33,595 nucleotides of DNA from Lachnospiraceae bacterium (lineage in GTDB: Bacteria > Bacillota > Clostridia > Lachnospirales > Lachnospiraceae): contig JAFYWF010000114.1 in the NCBI GenBank assembly GCA_017558145.1, forward strand, positions 1 to 33,595. Direction: 5' to 3'. The translations under genes were made by a program, and so were the position numbers. Every line of letters starts with the position of its first letter. Position 1 is the stretch's first letter. The notes beneath the pieces were generated by a model. It was not told the DNA's origin and made no database searches. It worked only from the letters and a program-made list of their open reading frames with translations. Shown here in pieces: positions 22,103-31,003 of this stretch.

Positions 22103-22834
22103 ATGAATAAAGAGTTGGCATTTGCAAAAAAAATAGAAGAAATCAGAAATTTGGCAAAAGAACAAGGGAATGTACTTTCCCAGGAGCAGGTGGAAGAAGC
22201 GTTTGCTGAAATTGAGATTACCAAAGAACAATTAGAACCGGTATATTCTTATTTAAAAAGCAAAAATATCGGAATAGGAGAACCTGCAGACTTAGAAGCA
22301 ACTTTATCTGTGGAAGATAAAAATTATTTGAATGAATATTTGGAAACAATTCAGGAATTACCAAAGTTAACTGATGGTGAAAAAAGAGCCTATGCCATGT
22401 CTGCTATGGCAGGTGATGGAGAAGGAAAACTACAGATTATTAATTGTTTTTTATCGCAAGTAGTGGATATTGCAAAATTATATAGTGGCCAGGGTGTACT
22501 TTTAGAAGATTTGATTGGAGAAGGTAATGTGGCATTGGCTGCGGGCGTAGAGATGCTTGGATGTTTGGAAGAACCTGATGAAGTAGATGGTATGCTAGGT
22601 AAAATGATTATGGATGCCATGGAAGACTATATTGTAGAGAATACAGAAGCAAGAAAAGCAGATTTACAGGTAGTGGAAAGAGTAAATTATATTTCTGACC
22701 AGGCCAAAGAATTGGCAGAAAGTTTACAGAGAAAAATATCGATAGAAGAATTATCTGAAGAAACAGGCATAAAACCAGAAGAAATTCAGGAAGCTATCAA
22801 ATATAGCGGAAATAAAATTGAATATTTTGAATAA
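22103..22834 (+). CDS. Degenerate sigma-70-like protein lacking region 4
   Basis: A 243-residue protein. Residues 20-45 look like sigma region 1.1 (GNVLSQEQVEEAF). Residues 72-155 resemble regions 1.2-2.1: LNEYLETIQELPKLTDGEK, LSQVVDIAKLYSGQGVLLEDLIGEGNVALAAGVE, matching the RpoD pattern 'L-x-L-I-Q-E-G-N-x-G-L'. Residues 190-233 resemble region 3 (ISDQAKELAESLQRKISIEELSEETG). The DNA-recognition regions 2.4 and 4 are missing or unrecognisable and the protein ends at about half the length of RpoD. It might be a core-RNA-polymerase-binding modulator. Its start is weakly served; see the tiny ORFs just upstream. Confidence 0.65.
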   Translation: MNKELAFAKKIEEIRNLAKEQGNVLSQEQVEEAFAEIEITKEQLEPVYSYLKSKNIGIGEPADLEATLSVEDKNYLNEYLETIQELPKLTDGEKRAYAMSAMAGDGEGKLQIINCFLSQVVDIAKLYSGQGVLLEDLIGEGNVALAAGVEMLGCLEEPDEVDGMLGKMIMDAMEDYIVENTEARKADLQVVERVNYISDQAKELAESLQRKISIEELSEETGIKPEEIQEAIKYSGNKIEYFE

Positions 22835-22850
22835 CAGCTTAGAACAGCAG

Positions 22851-22908
22851 AAAAATTAATAAATAGACCCTTTAAGCTTGCTTAAAAGGGTCTGTTTATT
22901 AATTTTTG
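22851..22908 (+). terminator. Long-stem intrinsic terminator
   Basis: AAAAATTAATAAATAGACCC pairs with the GGGTCT-rich right arm (about 26 bp, one mismatch) around CTTG, with five T at the end. It ends the rhomboid/sigma-like transcript; both strands carry A/T tracts. Confidence 0.9.
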
Positions 22909-22929
22909 TATTGGCGAAGCCAATACAGC

Positions 22930-23052
22930 GAGCGAAACCGAAGGTTTAGCGAGTCTGTTCTAGAGTAAGGGAAGAGCAGAAGAGCGAAACCGAAGGTTTA
23001 GCGAGTCTGTTCTGGAGAGAGGGACAGAAGAGCTTGCGAGTCTGTTCTAGAG
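22930..23052 (+). repeat. Cluster of three imperfect direct repeats with hairpin units
   Basis: Two 36-base units (22930-22965 and 22982-23017) differ at one base and each contain AAACC-GAA-GGTTT, a stem with a GAA triloop. A third, shortened copy (23030-23052) keeps only the second half. Just upstream, TATTGGC-GAA-GCCAATA (22909-22925) is another GAA-loop hairpin. The reading frame of the next gene is open through most of this region. Confidence 0.8.
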
Positions 23053-23069
23053 TAAAGGAAGGAAACACA

Positions 23070-23480
23070 GTGGGAAATAGAGATTTTAAATATGTTATGC
23101 ATGATTTAACCAACATATATATAGGTGCAAAACATACTTATGATGAATTGTTGGTATCGGAAGATGTGCCGTTTAAATTAAAGACATTAATCAGCCGTTT
23201 TGTTTTGAGAGAAGTGGCCGGAGAAACCAAAATTGAAGATCATATTTTCTATTTAAAAGAAACAGATATGTCTTACCAGATTTTTAAAGAAATGAAAGCA
23301 AGGTTTCGTTTAAGTGTTTGGAAAGATGAAAATGACGGAGTAAAAAGGCCGGGATATCAGAGCAAAACATATCGAATTCATGAGATTATCGGAAATGAAG
23401 AATTGATGAGAAAAAAAGATATTACAATTGTAGAAGAAGTACATATTACCAAATTAGGTCTTATGTCAGTTTCTTTATAA
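23070..23480 (+). CDS. Conserved-looking hypothetical protein, 136 residues
   Basis: A soluble protein that begins MGNRDFKYVMHDLTN and ends TKLGLMSVSL, with no cysteine and no membrane segment. A mixed alpha-beta pattern is suggested. I choose GTG 23070 because GGAAGGAAA lies just upstream. The frame extends into the repeats, giving a short in-frame tail (TTG 23034) that looks like read-through repeat and not protein. No domain is recognised. It lies 75 bases before the M16 protease on the same strand. Confidence 0.7.
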   Translation: MGNRDFKYVMHDLTNIYIGAKHTYDELLVSEDVPFKLKTLISRFVLREVAGETKIEDHIFYLKETDMSYQIFKEMKARFRLSVWKDENDGVKRPGYQSKTYRIHEIIGNEELMRKKDITIVEEVHITKLGLMSVSL

Positions 23481-23555
23481 GAAATGTAATATTTATAGAT
23501 TTATTATAGAGAATATGAGAAGGATAGAAATCCGTTAGAGAGGAAAGAAATAGAT

Positions 23556-26474
23556 ATGGGAATAAAAGACGTAACTGCTTACGAAATAGTAGAGGTAAGA
23601 GAGATTAAAGAATTAAGAAGTGTGGCAACGGTACTTCGTCACAAAAAAACAGGTGCAAAAGTCATATTAATGGAGAATGAGGATGAAAACAAGGTGTTTT
23701 ATATTGGATTTCGCACAACACCAAGAGAAAGTACCGGAGTGTCTCATATTTTGGAGCACTCGGTTTTATGTGGTTCCAAACATTTTCCGGTAAAAGATCC
23801 GTTTATTGAGCTTGCAAAAGGATCTTTAAATACTTTCCTGAATGCTATGACATATCCGGATAAAACAGTATATCCTGTAGCCAGTTGTAATGATAAAGAT
23901 TTTCAGAATCTGATGCATGTATATTTGGATGCTGTTTTTTATCCTAATATTTACAAGAATGACATGACCTTCAGACAGGAAGGATGGCATTATGAAATGG
24001 AGGATATGGATAGTGATTTGACTATTAATGGTGTGGTATACAACGAGATGAAAGGAGCATTTTCCTCTCCGGACGATGTTTTGGAAAGAGAAATTTTAAA
24101 TTCACTTTTTCCGAATAATGCCTATAGTGAAGAATCAGGAGGAGATCCGGATCACATACCTGAATTAACCTATGAGCATTATTTGGAAATGCATCAAACA
24201 TATTATCATCCGTCTAACAGCTATATTTACTTATATGGAAATATGGATATGGCAGAAAAATTAATGTTTATCGATGAAAATTATTTATCTGCGTTTGAAA
24301 GATTAGATATGGATACAGATATTAGACCGCAATCTGCTTTTGAAAAACCAATAGAGCTTAAGAAACAATATTCCCTTTCTGAAGGTGAAGAATTAAAAGA
24401 AAATACTTATCTAAGCTATAATATAGGAATGGAAAATAATTTAAATGCGGAGCATTATCTTGCTTTTCAAGTATTGGATTATGTACTCTGTTCTGCACCG
24501 GGAGCACCTGTAAAACAAGCGCTTTTAGATGCAGGTATTGGAAAAGATGTATATGGATTTTATGACAATGGTGTTATGCAGCCATATTTCAGTTTGGTAA
24601 GTAAGAATACCGATGAAGAAAAAAAGGAAGAGTTTATTTCTGTTATTGAAAATAAGTTACGAGAATTATGTACAGAAGGTTTAGATAAAAAATCTCTTAC
24701 AGCTGCTTTGAATTATTATGAATTTAAATATCGTGAAGGAGATTTTGGTTCCTATCCGCCGGGATTGATGTATGGATTACAAATTTTAGACAGTTGGTTA
24801 TATGACGAAACGATGCCTTTCATTCATGTACAGGCAGATGAAACCTTTAAAATTTTGAGAGAAAAAATTCAAAGTAATTATTACGAAGAATTAATTCAAA
24901 AATATTTATTAAATAATAATCACAAAACAATTTTAATAGTAGAACCTGTAGAAAATCTTGCAGAAGAAAAAGAAAAAGCATTACATGAGAAATTACAATC
25001 CTATAAAGCTTCTCTGAGTAAAGAAGAAGTAGAAAAAATTGTAGAAGAAACAGCAGCTCTTTTAGAATATCAGGAAGAAGAAAATACACCGGAAGAATTA
25101 GAATGTATTCCGGTATTGAAAAAAGAGGATATCAGAAAAGAAACAGGAAGACTTTATAATGAAGAAAAGAAAATAGGGAATGCAGTGAGTTTGTATCATG
25201 ATGTTTTCACCAATGGTATTAGCTATTTCAGATTGATGTTTCAAGCTTCAAAAGTACCTAGTGAAACTTTGACTTATTTGGGATTGTTAAAGCATATGAT
25301 TGGTTTGGTTGATACCAAGAAACATTCCTATAGTCAATTGTTTCATGAAATTCATATTGAAACAGGTGGTATGGTTCCGGTTATTAACCTATATACAGAT
25401 TCTAAAGATTTGTCTAAATGTGATGTATATTTTGAATGGAAAGTAAAAACATTGGAATCTAAGTTGCAAGAAGCCTATGAATTGTCAAAGGAAGTGATAT
25501 TGGACTCTCTTTTTGAAGATGATAAACGACTTTATGAAATTATCGCAGAATTAAAATCAAGAATGCAGTCTGATATGACAGGTGCAGGACATCAGGTTGC
25601 CATGGGAAGAGCAGCATCGTATTTTAGTAAATCTGCAGCTATTTCCAGCCAAATCAATGGTATGGAATTGTATCATTTAGTGTGTGATCTTGAAAGAAAT
25701 TTCGAAGATAAGAAAGAGGAGTTAAAGAAAGCATTACAGGGAATTTGTCAGCAAGTATTTCGTCCGGAAAACTTAATGTTTGACTTTACAGGAAGTAAAC
25801 AGGCATATGAAGTTTTTGAAGATATTTTTGCCGGGTTGGCAGAACAGTTGTACAGTTGCAAGTTGGAAAGTGAAGGTTTTGTTGTAGTACCGAAAAAGAA
25901 AAATGAAGCTTTTATGACTGCAGGACAAGTACAATATGTAGCGAAAGCCGGGAATTTTTTGAATAAGGGCTTGCCATATACAGGTGCTTTAAGAATGTTG
26001 AAGGTAATTATGGGATATGATTACCTTTGGAATCAGGTTCGTGTAAAAGGTGGAGCGTATGGTTGTATGTCTGGTTTTTCTAAAAATGGAGATAGTTATT
26101 TTGTATCTTATCGAGATCCTAATTTGGTAAAAACCTTAGAAACATATGATAATGCAGTGGATTATATTAAAAATTTTTCACCCGATGAGAGAACTATGAC
26201 CCAATATTTAATTGGAGCAATTAGCGATTTGGATGCACCTTTGACTCCGCAGAGTAAAGGATTACGTTCTTTGTCGGCTTATATGACAAAACAGACAGAA
26301 GCAGATTTCCAAAAAGAAAGAGATGAATTATTGGTTGCTGATGCAGAAACGATCCGAGGATTAGCGAAGTATGTAGAAAGCTTTTTAGAGGATGATTGTA
26401 TTTGTGTGGTTGGAGCTGCTGCAAAGGTAAAAGAGCACAAAGAATTGTTCTATAGTATCGAGAACCTTCTGTAA
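23556..26474 (+). CDS. M16C zinc metalloprotease (presequence-protease-like)
   Basis: A 972-residue peptidase. The inverted zinc motif HILEH (H64, E67, H68) is followed by the M16C signature CGSKHFPVKDPF, and the third ligand should be the glutamate in NEMKGAFSSPDDVL. Four homologous domains are expected in two halves joined by an acidic hinge (about residues 480-525). The second half has the typical RxxxGAYG motif near residue 830 (KGGAYGCMSGF). Family members degrade small peptides in the cytoplasm or organelles; its substrate here is unknown. The start has GAGAGGAAAGAA upstream. Confidence 0.93.
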   Translation: MGIKDVTAYEIVEVREIKELRSVATVLRHKKTGAKVILMENEDENKVFYIGFRTTPRESTGVSHILEHSVLCGSKHFPVKDPFIELAKGSLNTFLNAMTYPDKTVYPVASCNDKDFQNLMHVYLDAVFYPNIYKNDMTFRQEGWHYEMEDMDSDLTINGVVYNEMKGAFSSPDDVLEREILNSLFPNNAYSEESGGDPDHIPELTYEHYLEMHQTYYHPSNSYIYLYGNMDMAEKLMFIDENYLSAFERLDMDTDIRPQSAFEKPIELKKQYSLSEGEELKENTYLSYNIGMENNLNAEHYLAFQVLDYVLCSAPGAPVKQALLDAGIGKDVYGFYDNGVMQPYFSLVSKNTDEEKKEEFISVIENKLRELCTEGLDKKSLTAALNYYEFKYREGDFGSYPPGLMYGLQILDSWLYDETMPFIHVQADETFKILREKIQSNYYEELIQKYLLNNNHKTILIVEPVENLAEEKEKALHEKLQSYKASLSKEEVEKIVEETAALLEYQEEENTPEELECIPVLKKEDIRKETGRLYNEEKKIGNAVSLYHDVFTNGISYFRLMFQASKVPSETLTYLGLLKHMIGLVDTKKHSYSQLFHEIHIETGGMVPVINLYTDSKDLSKCDVYFEWKVKTLESKLQEAYELSKEVILDSLFEDDKRLYEIIAELKSRMQSDMTGAGHQVAMGRAASYFSKSAAISSQINGMELYHLVCDLERNFEDKKEELKKALQGICQQVFRPENLMFDFTGSKQAYEVFEDIFAGLAEQLYSCKLESEGFVVVPKKKNEAFMTAGQVQYVAKAGNFLNKGLPYTGALRMLKVIMGYDYLWNQVRVKGGAYGCMSGFSKNGDSYFVSYRDPNLVKTLETYDNAVDYIKNFSPDERTMTQYLIGAISDLDAPLTPQSKGLRSLSAYMTKQTEADFQKERDELLVADAETIRGLAKYVESFLEDDCICVVGAAAKVKEHKELFYSIENLL

Positions 26475-26596
26475 CTAATAAATAGAGAGCGTTCAACTGT
26501 GGGGAGATTTGTTGTAGGTGATAAGGTGTATATGTTACACTATGTGAAAGATTGTTGTAAATCATAAGGATAAGAAGTTTAAGAAATTTTTAAGAT

Positions 26597-26637
26597 AAAA
26601 GAAAGAATGATGAAAAAACATCATTCTTTCTTTTTTT
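26597..26637 (+). terminator. Terminator of the M16 protease gene
   Basis: AAAGAAAGAATGATG pairs perfectly with CATCATTCTTTCTTT around AAAAAA and is followed by T. It is 120 bases past the stop. Confidence 0.9.
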
Positions 26638-26639
26638 GA

Positions 26640-26648
26640 TGGTATAAT
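26640..26648 (+). promoter_or_regulatory. Extended -10 promoter of the DUF4349 gene
   Basis: TGg TATAAT directly after the terminator; any -35 would overlap its T-tract. The start is about 55 bases before the gene. Confidence 0.55.
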
Positions 26649-26710
26649 AAGGCTACTGAGAGGAATAAGCAACAGAGAGAAAGCATCCATGGATTAGGGG
26701 GGAAATTATT

Positions 26711-27727
26711 ATGATGAAGAAAAAAATCATGTTATTACTAGGAATTGCTATTATGACAGCTGTGTTGCAGATAGGATGTGGTGGTGCATCGGGTTCTAAA
26801 GATACGATGATAGAAGAAGCTGCGGCGCAAGCACCAATGGAAGAAGCGTACTATGAAGGAAATGGAATGGGCATGGTGACGCAAGAAAGCAGTACAGAAA
26901 TGAAAGAAATGGAGTCCATGGACGAAATTGTCGTAGAAAAATCTGAAGGCAATGATAAGGTGGAAGGAACAAATAAATCAGCCGGAGAACGTGTGGAACG
27001 CAAGCTTATAAAAACGGTCAACTTGAATTTGGAAACAGAAAATTATGATTCTCTGATGCTTGGGTTAGAACAGGAAATTAAAACTCTGGGAGGATACATA
27101 GAATACAAAGATGCGTACCATGGAAATTACACTAGCAGAACAAATAATTATCGCAATAGATATGCTAATATTACAGCTAGAATTCCGGCAACAAAATTAG
27201 ATGAGTTTACAAAAACGGTAGGAGAAATAGGTAACATTACCTATGAAAGTGAATCTGTAGAAGATGTAACTTTAAAATATGTGGATCTTTCCAGTCATAA
27301 GAAAATGTTAATGGCAGAACAGGAACGATTGATGGAACTTTTGGGAAATGCAGGTTCGATGGAAGATATTATCACTATTGAAAGTCGACTCTCTGAAGTA
27401 AGATATCAGATTGAAAGTATGGAATCTCAGCTTCGGACGTTTGATAATCAGGTGGAATATAGTACAGTTCACATTAATGTAGAGGAAGTAGAGCGATATA
27501 CACCACAACCGGAGGAAAGTACATGGGAGAGAATCAAATCCGGATTTGTAGAAAATGTATATCGTATTACAAATGGAATTAAAAATTTTGCAATAGAGTT
27601 TGTCATAGCGATTCCAATTATGATAATATGGGTAATAGGTATTGCTGTTGTAATACTGCTGGGACGTAAGATTCTTAAGAAAAAGCGCCAGAGAAAGGAA
27701 AAAGATGGAGACAAACACACAGTATAA
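26711..27727 (+). CDS. DUF4349 lipoprotein with C-terminal membrane anchor
   Basis: A 338-residue exported protein. A lipobox QIGC (Cys23) follows the hydrophobic N-terminal stretch. A low-complexity acidic Met/Glu-rich linker follows to about residue 90. DUF4349 covers about residues 95-310: KTVNLNLETENYD, YRNRYANITARIPATKLDEF, YVDLSSHKKMLMAEQERL and a long coiled-coil (residues 190-250). A transmembrane helix (about 300-320) and a highly basic tail end it. Both an N-terminal lipid and a C-terminal helix anchor it. Its last 23 bases overlap the era start, so the two are co-transcribed. Confidence 0.88.
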   Translation: MMKKKIMLLLGIAIMTAVLQIGCGGASGSKDTMIEEAAAQAPMEEAYYEGNGMGMVTQESSTEMKEMESMDEIVVEKSEGNDKVEGTNKSAGERVERKLIKTVNLNLETENYDSLMLGLEQEIKTLGGYIEYKDAYHGNYTSRTNNYRNRYANITARIPATKLDEFTKTVGEIGNITYESESVEDVTLKYVDLSSHKKMLMAEQERLMELLGNAGSMEDIITIESRLSEVRYQIESMESQLRTFDNQVEYSTVHINVEEVERYTPQPEESTWERIKSGFVENVYRITNGIKNFAIEFVIAIPIMIIWVIGIAVVILLGRKILKKKRQRKEKDGDKHTV

Positions 27728-28613
27728 ATCAGGTTTTGTTAGTTTGATTGGACGTCCAAATGTGGGAAAATCTACGTTAATGAACAGTTTGATTGGTCAG
27801 AAAATTGCCATTACATCTAACAAACCACAGACTACTAGAAATAGAATTCAGACAGTGTACACTGATGATAGAGGGCAAATTGTTTTCTTAGATACACCGG
27901 GAATTCATAAAGCAAAAAATAAATTAGGGAATTATATGGTGAATGCTGCGCAGAGAACCATTTCTGAAGTAGATGTGATTCTTTGGTTGGTAGAGCCTAC
28001 TACATATATTGGAGCAGGTGAACGTCATATTATTGAACAGTTAAAGAAAACAAAAACACCTATTATTTTGGTTATCAATAAAATTGATACGGTTAAAAAA
28101 GATGAAATTTTAGCCTTTATTGAAGCATACAGACATGAGCTTGATTTTGCAGAAGTAGTTCCTGTGTCAGCTTTAAAGAAAAAGAATACAGAAGTTTTAA
28201 TTGAATGTATATTGAAATATCTTCCATATGGTATGCCGTTTTATGATGAAGATACAGTTACCGATCAGCCACAGCGTCAAATTGCAGCTGAGTTGATTCG
28301 TGAAAAAGTACTTCGTTCCATTGACGAAGAAATTCCACATGGTGTTGCAGTTGCTATTGATAGCATGAAATGGAACAGAGATGTTTGCCATATTGATGCA
28401 ACTATAGTTTGTGAAAGAGATAGTCATAAAGGGATTATCATTGGTAAACAAGGTGCAATGCTTAAGAAAATTGGAACTCAGGCTCGTAGAGAGATAGAAG
28501 ATATGTTAGAATGCCAGGTAAATTTACAACTTTGGGTAAAGGTGAAAAAAGATTGGCGTGATAGTGATTTCCTTTTGAAGAATTTTGGATATAATCCAAA
28601 AGATAACGAATAG
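27705..28613 (+). CDS. era: GTPase Era
   Basis: A 302-residue essential GTPase that binds 16S rRNA during 30S assembly. G1 is GRPNVGKS (residues 16-23), G3 DTPGIHK, G4 NKID, and a C-terminal KH domain includes GKQGAMLKKIG. AAAGGAAAAAG precedes the ATG inside the upstream gene. Order era-yqzL-recO-glyS is conserved in Firmicutes. Confidence 0.98.
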   Translation: METNTQYKSGFVSLIGRPNVGKSTLMNSLIGQKIAITSNKPQTTRNRIQTVYTDDRGQIVFLDTPGIHKAKNKLGNYMVNAAQRTISEVDVILWLVEPTTYIGAGERHIIEQLKKTKTPIILVINKIDTVKKDEILAFIEAYRHELDFAEVVPVSALKKKNTEVLIECILKYLPYGMPFYDEDTVTDQPQRQIAAELIREKVLRSIDEEIPHGVAVAIDSMKWNRDVCHIDATIVCERDSHKGIIIGKQGAMLKKIGTQARREIEDMLECQVNLQLWVKVKKDWRDSDFLLKNFGYNPKDNE

Positions 28614-28632
28614 AAAATGAAAAAAAGCAAAC

Positions 28633-28662
28633 CCTATTCTTGATGTAATACACAAGAATAGG
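28633..28662 (+). promoter_or_regulatory. Perfect hairpin touching the yqzL ribosome-binding site
   Basis: CCTATTCTTG pairs perfectly with CAAGAATAGG around a 10-base loop. The right arm leads straight into AGGAGGT, the Shine-Dalgarno sequence for 28674. With no U-tract it is unlikely to terminate; it may limit or time ribosome access. Confidence 0.55.
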
Positions 28663-28673
28663 AGGTACTTTTC

Positions 28674-28847
28674 GTGGAAGAAGCTTATTGGAAACAGTTT
28701 ATGACCACAGGTCGAATTGAAGACTATTTGCAATTTAAAGGCGTTTCTGATTTAGAAGGAAAAGCACGACAGGAAAAAGAATCAGGGAAGAATAAGGGAG
28801 AAATACCTGATGCAGGATTTGGTAAATATAACAGCCATTGTACTTAG
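28674..28847 (+). CDS. yqzL: YqzL-like small protein
   Basis: A 57-residue protein with a GTG start. Residues 1-24 contain EAYWKQFMTTGRIEDYLQF, matching the YqzL core 'W-K-x-F-x-x-T-G-x-I-x-x-Y-L'. YqzL is found between era and recO in Firmicutes; its function is not established. An acidic-basic tail of about 33 residues extends it and overlaps the recO start by 38 bases in another frame. AGGAGGTAC gives a strong ribosome-binding site. Confidence 0.8.
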   Translation: MEEAYWKQFMTTGRIEDYLQFKGVSDLEGKARQEKESGKNKGEIPDAGFGKYNSHCT

Positions 28848-29457
28848 CGCTACGCCTATGGGAGAATATGATAAGCGAGTTGTTTTATTAACAAAAGAAA
28901 GAGGGAAAATAACTGCTTTTGCAAAAGGGGCAAGAAGGCAAACATCTAAACTTATGGCAGCGACCAATTTATTTGCTTTTGGAAATTTTACTTTATATCC
29001 GGGGCGAAATGCGTATACTATGACAGATGCCAATATACAAAACTATTTTGAAGAATTAAGATTAGATTTTGAGGGCGCTTATTATGGAATGTTTTTTTTA
29101 GAAGTGTGTGATTATTACACCCGAGAAAACAATGATGAAAAAGAAATGCTGAAATTGTTGTATCAATCACTAAAGGCTCTCTCTGTGAAAAGTTTAAACC
29201 GAAAATTAGTACAGTGTGTGTTTGAGATGAAGGCATTGGTAATTAATGGAGAATTTCCAGGGGTGCCGGCAGAAGGAAAATGGCAGGAGTCTACAGAATA
29301 TGCTATTCATTATATCATGTCATCGACCATTGAAAAATTATATACGTTTGCAGTGAGTGACTCGGTACTGGAGGAATTGGTTTGGATTTCAGAACAGTAT
29401 CGACTTCGCTACATAGATAGAGAATTTAAGAGTTTGGAAATGCTGTCTGTTCTATAG
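28810..29457 (+). CDS. recO: DNA repair protein RecO
   Basis: A 215-residue recombination mediator that helps RecR load RecA. The N-terminal OB fold (ITAIVLSATPMGEYDKRVVLLTKERGKITAFAKGARR) and helical C-half are present. The four-cysteine zinc site usual near the end of bacterial RecO is absent here, and the protein is about 25-40 residues shorter than most. Start at 28810 overlaps yqzL. It ends in a hairpin that includes its stop codon. Confidence 0.92.
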   Translation: MQDLVNITAIVLSATPMGEYDKRVVLLTKERGKITAFAKGARRQTSKLMAATNLFAFGNFTLYPGRNAYTMTDANIQNYFEELRLDFEGAYYGMFFLEVCDYYTRENNDEKEMLKLLYQSLKALSVKSLNRKLVQCVFEMKALVINGEFPGVPAEGKWQESTEYAIHYIMSSTIEKLYTFAVSDSVLEELVWISEQYRLRYIDREFKSLEMLSVL

Positions 29458-29468
29458 ACAGCATTTTT
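29438..29468 (+). terminator. Terminator overlapping the recO stop
   Basis: AAATGCTGTCT pairs perfectly with AGACAGCATTT around GTTCTAT; the last recO codons and TAG are inside the hairpin. Five T follow. Confidence 0.9.
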
Positions 29469-29473
29469 AGTAG

Positions 29474-29502
29474 TTGAAAAACTTCCAATACTTGGGTATA
29501 AT
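29474..29502 (+). promoter_or_regulatory. Sigma-A promoter of glyS
   Basis: TTGAAA, 17-base spacer, TATAAT at 29497-29502. Confidence 0.85.
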
Positions 29503-29503
29503 G

Positions 29504-29517
29504 TATCAATATTGATA
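29504..29517. promoter_or_regulatory. Perfect palindrome at the glyS transcription start
   Basis: TATCAATATTGATA is a 14-base perfect palindrome centred on the predicted start site, in the position of a repressor operator. No T-box elements are visible in the 70-base leader. Confidence 0.4.
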
Positions 29518-29578
29518 TTACCTATATTAATGTGTTTTAAGAGTAGGATATATTATATCAGATAGGAGGAAAAAGATT

Positions 29579-30967
29579 ATGGAAAAAACAATGGAGAAAA
29601 TCGTAGCATTGGCAAAATCCAGAGGATTTGTTTATCCGGGATCCGAAATTTACGGTGGACTTGCAAATACATGGGACTACGGTAACCTTGGTGTAGAATT
29701 GAAAAATAATGTTAAAAAAGCATGGTGGCAGAAATTCATTATGGAAAACCCTTACAACGTAGGTGTTGACTGTGCGATTTTAATGAACCCACAGACATGG
29801 GTTGCCAGTGGACATTTAGGAGGATTCTCAGATCCATTAATGGATTGTAAAGAATGTCATGAACGTTTCCGTGCAGATAAAATTATTGAAGATTTTGCAA
29901 AAGAAAATGGTATTACATTAGAAAGTAGTATCGATGGTTGGACTCAGGAACAGATGAAAGCATTCATTGAAGATAACAATGTTCCATGTCCTACATGTGG
30001 AAAACATAACTTTACAGACATCCGTCAGTTCAACTTAATGTTCAAAACATTCCAGGGTGTAACTGAAGATGCTAAAAACACGGTTTATTTAAGACCTGAA
30101 ACAGCACAGGGTATTTTCGTTAATTTTAAAAATGTTCAGAGAACATCTCGTAAGAAAATTCCTTTCGGTATTGGACAGATTGGTAAATCTTTCCGTAACG
30201 AAATCACACCTGGTAACTTTACTTTCAGAACAAGAGAATTTGAACAGATGGAATTAGAATTCTTCTGTGAACCGGATACAGACCTTGAATGGTTTGCATA
30301 TTGGAAATCTTTCTGTATTAACTGGTTACAGACTCTTGGTATCAAGGAAGAAGAAATGAGAGTAAGAGACCACGATGCTGAAGAATTATCATTCTATTCT
30401 AAAGCTACTACAGATATCGAGTTCTTATTCCCATTTGGTTGGGGAGAACTTTGGGGAATCGCTGACAGAACAGATTACGATTTAACACAGCATCAGAACG
30501 TATCCGGACAGGATATGTCCTACTTTGATGATCAGAAAGGTCAGAAATACGTTCCTTATGTAGTAGAACCTTCTTTAGGTGCTGACCGTGTTGTTCTTGC
30601 ATTCCTTTGTGCAGCTTACGATGAAGAAGAAATCGGAGAAGGAGATGTACGTACAGTACTTCACTTCCATCCAGCATTAGCACCAGTTAAGATTGGTGTA
30701 TTACCTTTATCTAAGAAATTAAATGAAGGTGCAGAAAAGATTTTTGCACAGCTTAGCAAGAAATATAACTGTGAATTTGATGACAGAGGAAATATCGGTA
30801 AGAGATATCGTCGCCAGGACGAAATCGGTACTCCATTCTGTATCACATACGACTTTGAATCTGAAGAAGATCAGAGCGTAACAGTTCGTTTCCGTGACAC
30901 AATGGAACAGGAAAGAATTAAAATTGCAGATTTAGATGCATATTTTGCAGAAAAATTCGAATGGTAA
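29579..30967 (+). CDS. glyS: Glycyl-tRNA synthetase (single-chain, alpha2 type)
   Basis: A 462-residue class II enzyme. Motif 1 region [15 protein letters not shown], motif 2 [16 protein letters not shown], motif 3 [12 protein letters not shown], and the C-terminal anticodon-binding domain with [12 protein letters not shown] and [14 protein letters not shown]. The zinc-like C-x2-C ... C-x2-C pair (MDCKECHE / CPTCGKHN) lies between. GGAGG precedes the ATG. Strong codon bias indicates high expression. Confidence 0.98.
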   Translation: MEKTMEKIVALAKSRGFVYPGSEIYGGLANTWDYGNLGVELKNNVKKAWWQKFIMENPYNVGVDCAILMNPQTWVASGHLGGFSDPLMDCKECHERFRADKIIEDFAKENGITLESSIDGWTQEQMKAFIEDNNVPCPTCGKHNFTDIRQFNLMFKTFQGVTEDAKNTVYLRPETAQGIFVNFKNVQRTSRKKIPFGIGQIGKSFRNEITPGNFTFRTREFEQMELEFFCEPDTDLEWFAYWKSFCINWLQTLGIKEEEMRVRDHDAEELSFYSKATTDIEFLFPFGWGELWGIADRTDYDLTQHQNVSGQDMSYFDDQKGQKYVPYVVEPSLGADRVVLAFLCAAYDEEEIGEGDVRTVLHFHPALAPVKIGVLPLSKKLNEGAEKIFAQLSKKYNCEFDDRGNIGKRYRRQDEIGTPFCITYDFESEEDQSVTVRFRDTMEQERIKIADLDAYFAEKFEW

Positions 30968-30972
30968 GAATG

Positions 30973-31003
30973 AAACACCTCACATTATGTGGGGTGTTTT
31001 TTT
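30973..31003 (+). terminator. Terminator of glyS
   Basis: AAACACCTCAC pairs with GTGGGGTGTTT (one G-U) around ATTAT and is followed by seven T. Confidence 0.9.

Noticed and set aside
22930..23052. Possible CRISPR array
   Set aside because: Only two full units with a 16-base gap and a third partial one; spacing is irregular and too short, and there are no cas genes.
23034..23069. Longer start for the 136-aa hypothetical
   Set aside because: The extra residues come from the repeat cluster and the TTG start has no ribosome-binding site, whereas GTG 23070 does.
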